Shown: in pieces, positions 25,122 through 33,390 of the stretch
How positions within the stretch are numbered: position 1 is the first letter of the stretch
How the letters are laid out: each line of letters begins with the position of its first letter
NCBI RefSeq assembly: GCF_040686855.1
Contig: NZ_JBFBOG010000001.1
Span: forward strand, 558,001 to 622,000
Length of the DNA stretch: 64,000 nucleotides
Reading direction: 5' to 3'
Source of the DNA: Leifsonia sp040686855
GTDB lineage: Bacteria; Actinomycetota; Actinomycetes; Actinomycetales; Microbacteriaceae
Position numbers and translations under genes: made by a program
Notes under the pieces: model-generated
What the model was told of the DNA's origin: nothing
Databases searched by the model: none
The model's input: only the letters and a program-made list of their open reading frames with translations

Positions 25122-25183
25122 ATCTACTCGTCCCAACACGCCGGTAAGTCCCGCGCGATAACGGCGTGTTGGGACCAGTAGAT
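25122..25183. repeat. Long intergenic hairpin, element C
   Basis: Arms 25122-25143 and 25162-25183 are complementary except at one position, with an 18-nt loop. The inner arm reads ACACGCCG (25136-25143), the core shared with the other elements. Past the core it reads GTAAG, close to GTGAAG in the reverse complement of element D. It lies between convergent genes (deacetylase and MFS exporter). Confidence 0.85.
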
Positions 25184-25197
25184 CGCGGGAAGTGGTG

Positions 25198-26424
25198 TCA
25201 GACGGCGACGACGTCGTGGCGGCGCGTCATGCGGCCGACGATGGCGACCAAGACCACCGACACGACGAGCAGCCCGACGTAGCACCACGGCAGCAGCATG
25301 AGGCCGCCCGCGTCGAAGATCAGCGAGCCGAGCAGGGCTCCCCCGCCGATACCGACGTTGAACGACGTCGTGTAGAGCGCGCTGGCCGTGTCGCGGAACG
25401 CCGCGGACGACGTGTGCAGCAGCCGCGTCTGCAGCAGCGGCGGCAGCGCGCCGAAGGCGAGGCCCCACAGCAGGAATGCGATCAGCGCGGCGACCGGCTG
25501 TGCGTACACGAGCGCCAAAGCGGCGACCGAGACACCCGTCACCCCGAGCGCGAGAAGCAGACCGAGCTGCGGGCGGGGGCCCAGCACCGACCCGGCGAGC
25601 AGCAGACCGCCGGCCCCCGCGATCCCGTACACGAACAGCAGCGCCCCGACATTCCCGGCCGGGACGCCCATCGGCCCGGTCAGGAACGGAACGACGAACG
25701 TGTAGAAGGCGTAGTGGCCGACCATCGTCACGGCGGCGATGAGGCAGACCATGATCACAGCGGGGACGGTGCGGTCCCGCCGCTTCGGGGCGGTGCGGTC
25801 CCGGCGGCGGACCCCCACCGCGTCCTCGTCCCGCTCCACCGCGGGCAGGAACCTCCACACGACCAGCGCGCCGACGAACATCAGCGCCGCGATGATCCCG
25901 AACGACAGCCGCCAGCCGAACACGTGCCCGGCGAAGGTGCCCAGAGGCACCCCGAGGACGAAGGCGAGCGTCCCGCCGGCCAGGGTGATCGAGACGGCAC
26001 GGCCGATCTGCTCCTTCGGGACGAGATGCCCGGCGTAGGCGCCGACGATCGACCAGAACATGCCATGCGCGATTCCGCCCAGGATGCGCGAGCCGACGAC
26101 GAACTCATAGCTCGGCGCGATCGCGGTGAGCGCGTTCGAGAGGCCGAGCACGACCAGGATGCCGATCAGCAGTCCGTGCCGCGACCAGCGCTTGGTCAGC
26201 GCGGTCAGTGGCGCGCTCGTCAGAACCACCGTGAACGCGAAGACGGTCACGAGGAGGCCGATCTGCGCCTCGCTCACACCGAGAGAAGCGCTCATGTCCG
26301 GCAGCAGGCCGGTGGGGATCATCTCGCTGGTGACCGAGAGGAAGGTGGCCGTGGCGAGGGCGATCAGCCCGGTCCACGGGAACTTGGGTGCGACAGGCAC
26401 CGGAGTCGTCGAGGTGGCAGTCAT
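25198..26424 (-). CDS. MFS transporter, drug/sugar efflux type (DHA1)
   Basis: This 408-aa membrane protein has 12 predicted helices in two halves, separated by a basic loop (RRRDRTAPKRRDRT, about residues 190-205). The N-half has TSEMIPTGLLPDM and LTALTKRWSRHGLLI (motif A-like), as in AraJ/Cml-type DHA1 exporters. ATG 26424 is used; the frame is open to a GTG at 26460, which would add 12 residues with no hydrophobic features. The substrate is unknown. It is convergent with the deacetylase gene across element C. Confidence 0.85.
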   Translation of the reverse strand: MTATSTTPVPVAPKFPWTGLIALATATFLSVTSEMIPTGLLPDMSASLGVSEAQIGLLVTVFAFTVVLTSAPLTALTKRWSRHGLLIGILVVLGLSNALTAIAPSYEFVVGSRILGGIAHGMFWSIVGAYAGHLVPKEQIGRAVSITLAGGTLAFVLGVPLGTFAGHVFGWRLSFGIIAALMFVGALVVWRFLPAVERDEDAVGVRRRDRTAPKRRDRTVPAVIMVCLIAAVTMVGHYAFYTFVVPFLTGPMGVPAGNVGALLFVYGIAGAGGLLLAGSVLGPRPQLGLLLALGVTGVSVAALALVYAQPVAALIAFLLWGLAFGALPPLLQTRLLHTSSAAFRDTASALYTTSFNVGIGGGALLGSLIFDAGGLMLLPWCYVGLLVVSVVLVAIVGRMTRRHDVVAV

Positions 26425-26547
26425 GAAGAGTCTGTCCAACGGACGGCGTTCCCCGGCCACTCCGCAACGGGAGGAAACAGAGCCGGGTCGACTACGCGCC
26501 CATGTGCGCGCCCAGGGCCGTGCGGGAACCGCCGACCACCGACGATT

Positions 26548-27096
26548 CTACCGGAGACCGTCCAGCACGCCAGCGCTGTCCGTGATCTCGATCAGCGGGG
26601 CGTAGAGCGCCATCGCGTCGAGCGCGCGCTGGTGGTCCGCGTCCGTCAAGCCGGCGCAGGCGTCTGCGGCGACGCGGATGCGCACCCCGGCGTCCGCGGC
26701 GCCGAGCGCCGTGGAGAGCACGCAGCAGTCGGTCGAGACGCCGGCGAGCACCACGTCCTGGGACCCGGCGAGCGCGTCGCGGAGGTCGGCGCCCCACTTG
26801 CCGAACGTCGGCTCGGTGACCACGGGATGCCCGGTGTCGCGGAAAGCCAGGACGAGGTCGTAGATCGGATCGTCGGCGGGGACCAGTGCGAACGGCCACT
26901 GGTCGTAGTACGGCACCCACGCGCCCTCGGGTCTCTGGGGCGCGATGAAGCGCGTGAAGATCACGTCGTCGCCGAACGCGGGCACCATCCCCGCGATCAC
27001 CGCCTCCGCCTCGGCGAACCTCGGCGTGAACCAGGGGCTGGCCGGGTCGCCGAACACCTGCTGCATGTCGATGACGACGAGCGTCGGGCCGGTCAC
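26548..27096 (-). CDS. Isochorismatase-like cysteine hydrolase
   Basis: This 182-aa protein has the Asp-Lys-Cys triad of the family: LVVIDMQQVFG (Asp about residue 9), TFGKWGADLRDAL (Lys) and GVSTDCCVLSTALGA (Cys nucleophile). These enzymes hydrolyse amides or related bonds (nicotinamide, ureidoacrylate, isochorismate and others). GTG 27096 overlaps the stop of the NCS1 permease gene upstream, so the two are coupled; a nucleobase- or nicotinamide-derived substrate is a reasonable inference. Confidence 0.88.
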   Translation of the reverse strand: MTGPTLVVIDMQQVFGDPASPWFTPRFAEAEAVIAGMVPAFGDDVIFTRFIAPQRPEGAWVPYYDQWPFALVPADDPIYDLVLAFRDTGHPVVTEPTFGKWGADLRDALAGSQDVVLAGVSTDCCVLSTALGAADAGVRIRVAADACAGLTDADHQRALDAMALYAPLIEITDSAGVLDGLR

Positions 27097-28559
27097 CGCT
27101 CCTCCTGGCGGCGCACCGCGTTCCGCGAGAGCAGGATGGTGCCCAGGTAGCCGATCAGCAGCGCGACCAGCACGCCCAGGTTGGCGAACGCCCAGTCGCC
27201 CTCCTTGCCGCCGATCGGGCCCAGGAGGTAGCCCTGCCAGCTCAGCCAGTCGGCGTACGTGTTGGTGACGAGTCCCCAGCCGATGACCGTGCCGATCACG
27301 ATGAGTGCGATGGGCAGCCAGTTGACGGCGCCGTAGCGTCCGCGCCGGTCGTACAGCTCGGCCTCCGCGTAGTCGCGCCGGCGGAGCTGGATGTCGCCGA
27401 TGAAGATGCCGCACCACGCGGCGATCGGGACGCCGAGGGTGATGAGGAAACCCTGGAACGGCCCGATGAAGTCGGTCGCGACGAACACGACGTAGACGGC
27501 GCCCGCGGTCATGATCACGCCGTCGATCCCGGCCGCCACGTAGCGCGGGACGCGGACCCCGACGCTGAGCAGCGCGAGGCCGGACGAGTAGATGTCGAGC
27601 ACCGCGCCGCCGACGAGGCCCAGCACGGCGACGATGACGAACGGCACGAGGAACCAGGTCGGCAGGATGGACGCGAGCGCCCCGATCGGGTCGGCGCCGA
27701 TCGCCTGGCTCAGCTTCGGCGACGAGCCGGCGAGCAGGATGCCGAAGATCAGCAGGATGACCGGCGCGAGCGACGAGCCGAAGGTCGTCCATCCCACCAC
27801 CGACCCGCTCCGCGCGGACCGCGGCAGGTACCGCGAGTAGTCGGCGGCCGCGTTAACCCAGCCCAGGCCGAACCCGGTGAGCATGAACACGAACCCGCCG
27901 ATCACGTGCGGCGCGTCTCCCGCGGGCAGCGCAGCCACCGCGCCGAGGTCGATGTGGTTCAGCACCAGCAGGATGTAGACGAGGGTGAGCACGCCGGTGA
28001 CGATCGTGATCACCATCTGCATGCGCATGATCAGGTGGAAGCCGATCACGCCGCCGATGATGACCAGGGCCACCACGACGATCAGGGCTACCAGCTTGGT
28101 GACCCAGCCGCCCTCCCAGCCGAGCTGTTCGAAGACGGTGGCGGTCGCCAGGGCGGCGAGCGAGACGAGCACGGTCTCCCACCCGACCGTGAGCAGCCAG
28201 GACAGGAACGAGGGGACCCGGTTGCCCTCGACCCCGAACACGGCGCGGCTGAGCACCATGGTCGGCGCGGAACCGCGCTTGCCGGCGAGCGAGATGATCC
28301 CGCACAGCAGGAACGACGCCACGATGCCGATGATGCCGACGATGGTCGCCTGCCAGAACGAGATGCCGAACCCGAGCAGGAACGAGCCGTAGCTCAGCCC
28401 GAACACGGACACGTTGGCGCCGAACCACGGCCAGAACAGGTCGCGCGGGCGACCCTTCCGCTCGTGCTCCTGGATGGTGTTGAGCCCGTTCAGCTCGACG
28501 TTGAAGGCGGATGCCGCGCCTGTACGGGTGTCGGGCGCATCCTCACCGGTGCTGGTCAT
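27093..28559 (-). CDS. NCS1-family nucleobase permease (cytosine/purine type)
   Basis: This 488-aa polytopic transporter has about 12 helices and typical NCS1 features: an N-terminal DLFWPWFGANVSVFGLSYGS, GKRGSAPTMVLSRAVFG, and GFGLGWVNAAADYSRYLPR in the middle. It would import cytosine, purines, hydantoin or a related compound by cation symport. ATG 28559 is preferred; a GTG six codons upstream is possible. Coupling to an isochorismatase-like hydrolase suggests uptake followed by amide hydrolysis. Confidence 0.9.
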   Translation of the reverse strand: MTSTGEDAPDTRTGAASAFNVELNGLNTIQEHERKGRPRDLFWPWFGANVSVFGLSYGSFLLGFGISFWQATIVGIIGIVASFLLCGIISLAGKRGSAPTMVLSRAVFGVEGNRVPSFLSWLLTVGWETVLVSLAALATATVFEQLGWEGGWVTKLVALIVVVALVIIGGVIGFHLIMRMQMVITIVTGVLTLVYILLVLNHIDLGAVAALPAGDAPHVIGGFVFMLTGFGLGWVNAAADYSRYLPRSARSGSVVGWTTFGSSLAPVILLIFGILLAGSSPKLSQAIGADPIGALASILPTWFLVPFVIVAVLGLVGGAVLDIYSSGLALLSVGVRVPRYVAAGIDGVIMTAGAVYVVFVATDFIGPFQGFLITLGVPIAAWCGIFIGDIQLRRRDYAEAELYDRRGRYGAVNWLPIALIVIGTVIGWGLVTNTYADWLSWQGYLLGPIGGKEGDWAFANLGVLVALLIGYLGTILLSRNAVRRQEER

Positions 28560-28607
28560 GCACCGATCGTGGTGCACCGGCGGTCGCGCGTCAACACGCC
28601 GCGCGCG

Positions 28608-29024
28608 TCACCCGGCCCAGGGATTCAGCACCGGTAGGCCGACACCGACGAAGCCGCGATCGCGCGTGGCGATCGCGTCCGCTTCGGCGGCGATCGCCGT
28701 CGCCGCGATCATCGCGTCGGCGAGTGCGATCGGACGGCCGACCGCTTGCCTCAGCGAGCGCACGTTCGCGCACTCGGCCGCTGCGAGCATCCCGAAGGAC
28801 AGCGTGTGCTGGCGGAACCGCGCCAGCACACGCAGGATCAGCTCCGCCTTGTTGTCCGACCGCCGGCCGTCGTCCATCTGGTTGGCGCCGGTCAGCATCT
28901 CGGCGACCGTGATAGTCGTGATGTACAAGGTGTCTGGCGCCTGCGCGCGCATCCAGTCCACCACCCGGTGATCAGGGCGAGATCGAACGAGTTCGGAGAC
29001 GACGTTCGTGTCGAGGATGATCAC
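28608..29024 (-). CDS. vapC: VapC-type PIN-domain toxin
   Basis: This 138-aa PIN-domain RNase is the likely toxin of a type II toxin-antitoxin pair. The acidic quartet is present: Asp5 (ILDTNV), Glu42 (VAEMLTG), Asp103 (ALADAMIAAT) and Asp122 (ATRDRGF). The length fits the FitB/VapC group. The GTG at 29024 overlaps the stop of the antitoxin gene (GTGA), typical of coupled VapBC pairs. It is less GC-skewed at wobble positions than its neighbours. Confidence 0.92.
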   Translation of the reverse strand: MIILDTNVVSELVRSRPDHRVVDWMRAQAPDTLYITTITVAEMLTGANQMDDGRRSDNKAELILRVLARFRQHTLSFGMLAAAECANVRSLRQAVGRPIALADAMIAATAIAAEADAIATRDRGFVGVGLPVLNPWAG

Positions 29025-29236
29025 TGATCGAGCGCTTCCACACGGTTGCGGATGAAGTCCACCAAGTGCAGCTTTTCGATTCCGGGTCGCGGATCGACGG
29101 GTTCGCCCACGGCGGCTTGGCCGATGATGTAGTGAAGCTCTTCATCCACCGTCCTCAGCGAACCCTTCGCCAGCCGCTCGATCGCTTCGTAGATATCCCA
29201 ATCCACATCGAATGTAACGGTCACCTGCTGCATCAT
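29021..29236 (-). CDS. VapB-like antitoxin (ribbon-helix-helix)
   Basis: This 71-aa protein directly precedes vapC. The N-terminal strand QVTVTFDVDWDIYEAIERLA resembles the RHH DNA-binding fold; the C-terminal PRPGIEKLHLVDFIRNRVEAL is a plausible toxin-binding tail. ATG 29236 (or 29233) follows GGAGG. The short AT-rich stretch just upstream (about 29237-29280) is unlike the surrounding DNA and probably holds the promoter and the autoregulatory operator. Confidence 0.85.
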   Translation of the reverse strand: MMQQVTVTFDVDWDIYEAIERLAKGSLRTVDEELHYIIGQAAVGEPVDPRPGIEKLHLVDFIRNRVEALDQ

Positions 29237-29282
29237 GACGCCTCCAATATGAATATAAATCTCACATACGATCCAGCATAAC
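29237..29282 (-). promoter_or_regulatory. AT-rich vapBC promoter region
   Basis: This short stretch is unusually AT-rich for this genome. On the reverse strand TTATGC and TATATT lie 18 bp apart, followed by GGAGG before vapB. The VapBC complex probably binds here to autoregulate, by family analogy; no clear palindrome was identified. Confidence 0.45.
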
Positions 29283-29307
29283 ATCCACCGCCCGCTACCC
29301 TGTTCTG

Positions 29308-30171
29308 GTGACCGACTCCTCCGCCTCCAACCACTGGGTGCTCACGTTCAGCTGCGCCGACCGCCCCGGGATCGTGCACGCGGTCAGCGGCGCGATCGTC
29401 GCCGCGCGCGGGAACATCACCGAGAGCCAGCAGTTCGCCAGCACCGACACCGGCCGCTTCTTCATGCGGCTGCAGGTGGAGTCGGAGGCCGGGCGGGAGG
29501 AGTTCGAGCAGGCGCTCGCGCCGGTGGTCGAGCGGTTCGGGATGACGCAACGCGTCGACAACGTCGGCCGTCCGCTGCGGACCCTCGTGCTCGTGTCGAA
29601 GGCCGCGCACTGCCTCAACGACCTCCTCTTCCGGCAGCGCGCCGGGCAGCTGCCGGTCGAGATCCCGCTGGTGCTGTCGAACCACGAGACGCTCAGCGAC
29701 CTCGCCGGCTTCTACGGTGTCCCGTTCGAGGCGCGGCCGGTCGTCGGGGCGGACGACAAGGCGGCCTTCGAGGCGCGCATCCTGGAGGCGGTGGAGGAAC
29801 ACGACATCGAGCTGGTCGTCCTCGCCCGGTACATGCAGATCCTCTCGCCCGAGCTGTGCGAGCGGCTGGCCGGGCGGGCGATCAACATCCACCACTCCTT
29901 CCTCCCCGGGTTCAAGGGCGCCAACCCCTACCGGCAGGCGCACGCGCGCGGCGTGAAGCTCATCGGTGCAACCGCCCACTTCGTCACCAGCGACCTCGAC
30001 GAGGGCCCGATCATCGAGCAGAACGTGGTGCGCGTCGACCACACGCAGACCGTCCAGGAGCTCGTGGCGATCGGTCAGGACGAGGAGAGCCGCACGCTCA
30101 CCCAGGCGGTGAAGTGGTTCGCCGAGGACCGAGTCCTGCTCGACGGCGCACGGACGATCATTTTCCGCTGA
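29308..30171 (+). CDS. purU: Formyltetrahydrofolate deformylase
   Basis: This 287-aa enzyme hydrolyses 10-formyl-THF to formate and THF, balancing one-carbon pools. It has an N-terminal ACT domain (LTFSCADRPGIVHAVSGAIV, to about residue 85) and a formyl-transferase domain with the Asn-His-Asp set: INIHHSFLPGFKGANPYRQA and HFVTSDLDEGPIIEQNVVRV. GTG 29308 gives the normal start of the ACT domain. It is divergent from vapBC and lies 23 bp before the next gene. Confidence 0.95.
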   Translation: MTDSSASNHWVLTFSCADRPGIVHAVSGAIVAARGNITESQQFASTDTGRFFMRLQVESEAGREEFEQALAPVVERFGMTQRVDNVGRPLRTLVLVSKAAHCLNDLLFRQRAGQLPVEIPLVLSNHETLSDLAGFYGVPFEARPVVGADDKAAFEARILEAVEEHDIELVVLARYMQILSPELCERLAGRAINIHHSFLPGFKGANPYRQAHARGVKLIGATAHFVTSDLDEGPIIEQNVVRVDHTQTVQELVAIGQDEESRTLTQAVKWFAEDRVLLDGARTIIFR

Positions 30172-30194
30172 CCGTCCACGGATAAACTGACCTG

Positions 30195-30557
30195 GTGACT
30201 TCCGCGCCCGACCAGCACGCCCCCGTCAAGGTGGGCGTCAACGACGTGCTCCGGTTCGTCCTCGAACTGTTCGCCATCGTCTCGCTCGGCATCTGGGGCT
30301 TCCTCGCGTGGCCGCTGCCGTGGAACATCGTGGTCGGGATCGGCGCGCCGGTCATCGCGATCCTGCTGTGGGCGCTGTTCCGCTCGCCGCGCGCCGTGCT
30401 CCGCACCGACCCGTTCGTGAAGGCGATCGTCGAGGTCGTCGTCATGGGCTCCGCCGCCTTCGCCTGGTGGGATCTGGGCCAGCCGATCGTCGCCGTGGTG
30501 TTCGCGGTGATCGCCACGGTCAGCGGGGTCATCAACGGCCGACGCGAGTTCGCATGA
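30195..30557 (+). CDS. DUF2568 (YrdB-like) membrane protein
   Basis: This 120-aa protein has four hydrophobic segments (LELFAIVSLGIWGFLAW, NIVVGIGAPVIAILLWALF, IVEVVVMGSAAFAWW, IVAVVFAVIATVSGVI) and the SPRAVLRTDPFVKAIVE loop typical of DUF2568. The function is unknown. GTG 30195 is used, and the stop overlaps the second nagA start by 4 bp, suggesting one transcript. Confidence 0.85.
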   Translation: MTSAPDQHAPVKVGVNDVLRFVLELFAIVSLGIWGFLAWPLPWNIVVGIGAPVIAILLWALFRSPRAVLRTDPFVKAIVEVVVMGSAAFAWWDLGQPIVAVVFAVIATVSGVINGRREFA

Positions 30558-31702
30558 GCCGCCTCGTCGTCCACAGCGCCCGCAAGGTCGATGCCGACGG
30601 GCAGGTGGACGACTTCTGGGTCGTCGCCGACGGCGCGCACATCACCGCGACCGGCACGGGGACGGGATGGCGTCCGAGCGCGGCCGAGGCCGACACCGTC
30701 ATCGACGCACAGGGCCACTGGCTCACCCCCGGCTTCATCGACCTGCACTGCCACGGCGGCGGCGGCCACCCGTACGACGACGGCGTCGAGGAGATGCGCG
30801 CGGCCCTCGTCACCCACCGCGCGCACGGGACGACCCGGGCCCTGATCTCGCACGTCGCCAATCCCCTCGCTTCGCTGCGCGAGAGCCTGGCGATCGTCGC
30901 CGAGCTGACCGCCACCGACCCGCTCGTGCTCGGCTCGCACCTCGAGGGCCCGTTCCTCGCACCGGAGCGGCGCGGGGCGCACGACGCGCGCTTCCTCCGC
31001 GACCCGGAGCCGGAGGCGGTCGAGCAGCTGATCGCCGCCGCGCGCGGCACCCTCCGCACGGCGACCATCGCCCCCGAGCTGCCGAACGCGCTCGAGGCGA
31101 TCGGCGTGCTCACGGAGGCCGGCGTGGTCGTCGGCGTCGGTCACACGGCCGCCGACTACGCGCAGGCAGCCCGGGCATTCGAGGTGGGCGCACGGCTGCT
31201 GACCCACGCCTTCAACGCCATGCCGGGCATCCATCACCGCGCGCCGGGTCCCATCATGGCCGCGATCGACAATCCCGAGGTGACGCTGGAGCTCATCCTC
31301 GACGGGCTCCATGTGCATCCCTCGGTCGCCGCCCTGCTGTTCCGCGAGGCGCCGGGACGCGTGGCGCTGGTGACCGACGCGATGGCCGCCGCGGGCGCCT
31401 CCGACGGGAACTACCGCCTCGGCGAGCTCAACGTGACGGTCCACGACGGGCTCGCGGTGCTGTCCGGCACCGAGACGATCGCCGGCTCCACGCTGACCCA
31501 GGATGCGGCCCTCCGCAACGCGGTCACCCGCGCCGGCATCGACCCGGTGGACGCGGTGACGGCCCTCACCCGCACCCCCGCGCACGTGCTCGGCGAGGAC
31601 CACCGGCTGGGCCGCCTGCACACCGGCTACGTGGCCGACGCGGTCCTGCTCGACCACGACTGGCGCGTCCAGACCGTGGTCGCCGACGGGTCCGTCCTGT
31701 AA
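30554..31702 (+). CDS. nagA: N-acetylglucosamine-6-phosphate deacetylase
   Basis: This 382-aa amidohydrolase deacetylates GlcNAc-6-P to GlcN-6-P, the substrate of the nearby convergent nagB. Motifs: LTPGFIDLHCHGGGGHPYDD (HxH), SHLEGPFLAPERRGAHD, VGVGHTAADYAQ, LTHAFNAMPGIHHRAPGP and LVTDAMAAAGASDGN. It is the same length as the copy at 23959 and clearly paralogous, so the two probably serve the GlcNAc and GalNAc routes separately. ATG 30554 overlaps the DUF2568 stop. It is convergent with nagB, with only 6 bp between them. Confidence 0.93.
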   Translation: MSRLVVHSARKVDADGQVDDFWVVADGAHITATGTGTGWRPSAAEADTVIDAQGHWLTPGFIDLHCHGGGGHPYDDGVEEMRAALVTHRAHGTTRALISHVANPLASLRESLAIVAELTATDPLVLGSHLEGPFLAPERRGAHDARFLRDPEPEAVEQLIAAARGTLRTATIAPELPNALEAIGVLTEAGVVVGVGHTAADYAQAARAFEVGARLLTHAFNAMPGIHHRAPGPIMAAIDNPEVTLELILDGLHVHPSVAALLFREAPGRVALVTDAMAAAGASDGNYRLGELNVTVHDGLAVLSGTETIAGSTLTQDAALRNAVTRAGIDPVDAVTALTRTPAHVLGEDHRLGRLHTGYVADAVLLDHDWRVQTVVADGSVL

Positions 31703-31708
31703 CGACGT

Positions 31709-32494
31709 CTAGAGCGTCTGCCAGGACGGCTTGTTCGCGTACGCGTACCGGTAGTAGTCGATGTTCTTCAGCCGCGACGCCGCCGCCTCGTCCACGAGCA
31801 CGGTGACGTGCGGGTGCAACTGGACGGCCGATCCGGGGTTCGAGGCTGACACCGGCCCCTCGACCGCCCCGGCCAGCGCCTCCGCCTTGCCCTCGCCGAA
31901 CGCGAGCAGCATCAGGTGGCGGGCCTTCAGGATGGTCGACAGCCCCTGGGTGATGCAGTGCATCGGGACGTCGTCCTCCGAGTCGAAGAAGCGCGCGTTG
32001 TCGCGGCGGGTCTGCTCGGTGAGCGTCTTGACGCGGGTGATCGACGCGAACGAAGAACCCGGCTCGTTGAAGCCGATGTGCCCGTCGGTCCCGATGCCGA
32101 GGATCTGCACATCCACCCCGCCCGACTCGGCGATCGCCTTCTCGTACGCGAGCCCGGCGCGCTCGATGCCGCCGAGGGACCCGTTGGGCACGTGGATGAG
32201 CGACGGCGTCAGGCCCAGCGGCTCCACGACCTCGCGCGTGATGACCGCGCGATACGACTCGGGGTGTCCTTCCGGCAGCCCGACGTACTCGTCGAGGGCG
32301 TAACCGCGGACGTGCGACACGTCGACGCCGCGCGCGCGGATCCCGCGCTCGAGGGCCCGGTACACCGCGAGCGGGGTGGAGCCGGTCGCCAGCCCGAGCA
32401 CCGTGTCCGGCTTGGCCGCGATGAGGTCGAGGATGCTGCGCGCCGCGAGCTCGCCCGCGGCCTCCTGGTCGCGGACGACGACGATCTCTGCCAT
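31709..32494 (-). CDS. nagB: Glucosamine-6-phosphate deaminase
   Basis: This 261-aa enzyme converts GlcN-6-P to fructose-6-P and ammonia. Diagnostic motifs are LGLATGSTPLAVYRAL, GYALDEYVGLPEGHPESY (catalytic Asp) and GIGTDGHIGFNEPGSSF with the catalytic His. It is the last gene of the GlcNAc operon that begins at the ROK repressor; its start overlaps the upstream ROK kinase stop by one base (TGATG). It ends 6 bp from the convergent nagA. Confidence 0.96.
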   Translation of the reverse strand: MAEIVVVRDQEAAGELAARSILDLIAAKPDTVLGLATGSTPLAVYRALERGIRARGVDVSHVRGYALDEYVGLPEGHPESYRAVITREVVEPLGLTPSLIHVPNGSLGGIERAGLAYEKAIAESGGVDVQILGIGTDGHIGFNEPGSSFASITRVKTLTEQTRRDNARFFDSEDDVPMHCITQGLSTILKARHLMLLAFGEGKAEALAGAVEGPVSASNPGSAVQLHPHVTVLVDEAAASRLKNIDYYRYAYANKPSWQTL

Positions 32495-33390
32495 CAGTTC
32501 TCTCCTACGAGGGCCGCTCCGAGCGCGGCGACGGGGGTTCCTTCGGGGACGAGGCGCACCCTCCCGGGCAGGTCGAGCGACGCCAGGAAGGGCGACGTGC
32601 GCTCCCAGTCGTGCAGCACCTCGTGGACGTCGCCGAGCAGGCGCTCCCCCAGGTGGCTCAGGCCTCCGCCGACCACCACGGTGGCGGGGTCGACGGTGAG
32701 CACGAGGGCGCGCACCGCGGAGGCGATGCCCGCTGCCAGCCTAGCCGTGATGGCGCGGGCCGCGGGGTCGCCGTCGGCCGCCGCGGCGAAGACGGCGCGG
32801 ACGGGGAGCGGGTCGTCCGTCGGCCACTGCCGGGCGACCCCCGAGCCGCTGGCGACGGTCTCCAGGCAGCCGCGCTGGCCGCACGCGCACAGCGCACCCT
32901 GCGGGTCCACGGGCAGGTGCCCGATCTCGCCGGCGATGCCGGTGCTCCCGCGCCAGAGCCGGCCGTCGACGACGATGCCGGCGGCCATCCCGGTGCCGAG
33001 GTTGAGGAACGCCATCGTGCCGGACAGGCCGAGCAGGTGGTAGGCGCCGAGGGCGGCCGCCTTGACGTCGTTCTCGACCCGGACGCCGACGCCCAGCCGC
33101 CCGGCGAGCATCCCGCCGAGCTCCAGCCGGTCGAGCCCGAGGTTGACGGCGTGTGCGACGTCTCCGGAGGCCGTGTCGACCATCCCGGGCACGCCGATCC
33201 CGATGGACTGGAAGCCTGCGGGCGCGAGACCGGTCAGCTCGCCGAGGCGCGAGACGGCGGTGACGGCCGTCTCCACGACGGCCGCGTGTCCGAAGCCGGT
33301 CGCGAGGCGGATGCGCTGCGTCAACGCGCCGCGCTCGTCGACCGCGACGGCGTCGGTCTTGGTGCCGCCGATGTCGATGCCGAGTCTCAC
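32494..33390 (-). CDS. ROK-family sugar kinase (probable GlcNAc kinase)
   Basis: This 298-aa ATP-dependent hexosamine kinase has the phosphate loop LGIDIGGTKTDAVAVD at the N-terminus and the ROK zinc motif EIGHLPVDPQGALCACG followed by QRGC. FLNLGTGMAAGIV and VVGGGLSHLGER complete the fold. In this operon it would phosphorylate GlcNAc released by the NagZ-type glycosidase or imported directly. GTG 33390 overlaps the glycosidase stop by GTGA. Confidence 0.88.
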   Translation of the reverse strand: MRLGIDIGGTKTDAVAVDERGALTQRIRLATGFGHAAVVETAVTAVSRLGELTGLAPAGFQSIGIGVPGMVDTASGDVAHAVNLGLDRLELGGMLAGRLGVGVRVENDVKAAALGAYHLLGLSGTMAFLNLGTGMAAGIVVDGRLWRGSTGIAGEIGHLPVDPQGALCACGQRGCLETVASGSGVARQWPTDDPLPVRAVFAAAADGDPAARAITARLAAGIASAVRALVLTVDPATVVVGGGLSHLGERLLGDVHEVLHDWERTSPFLASLDLPGRVRLVPEGTPVAALGAALVGEN

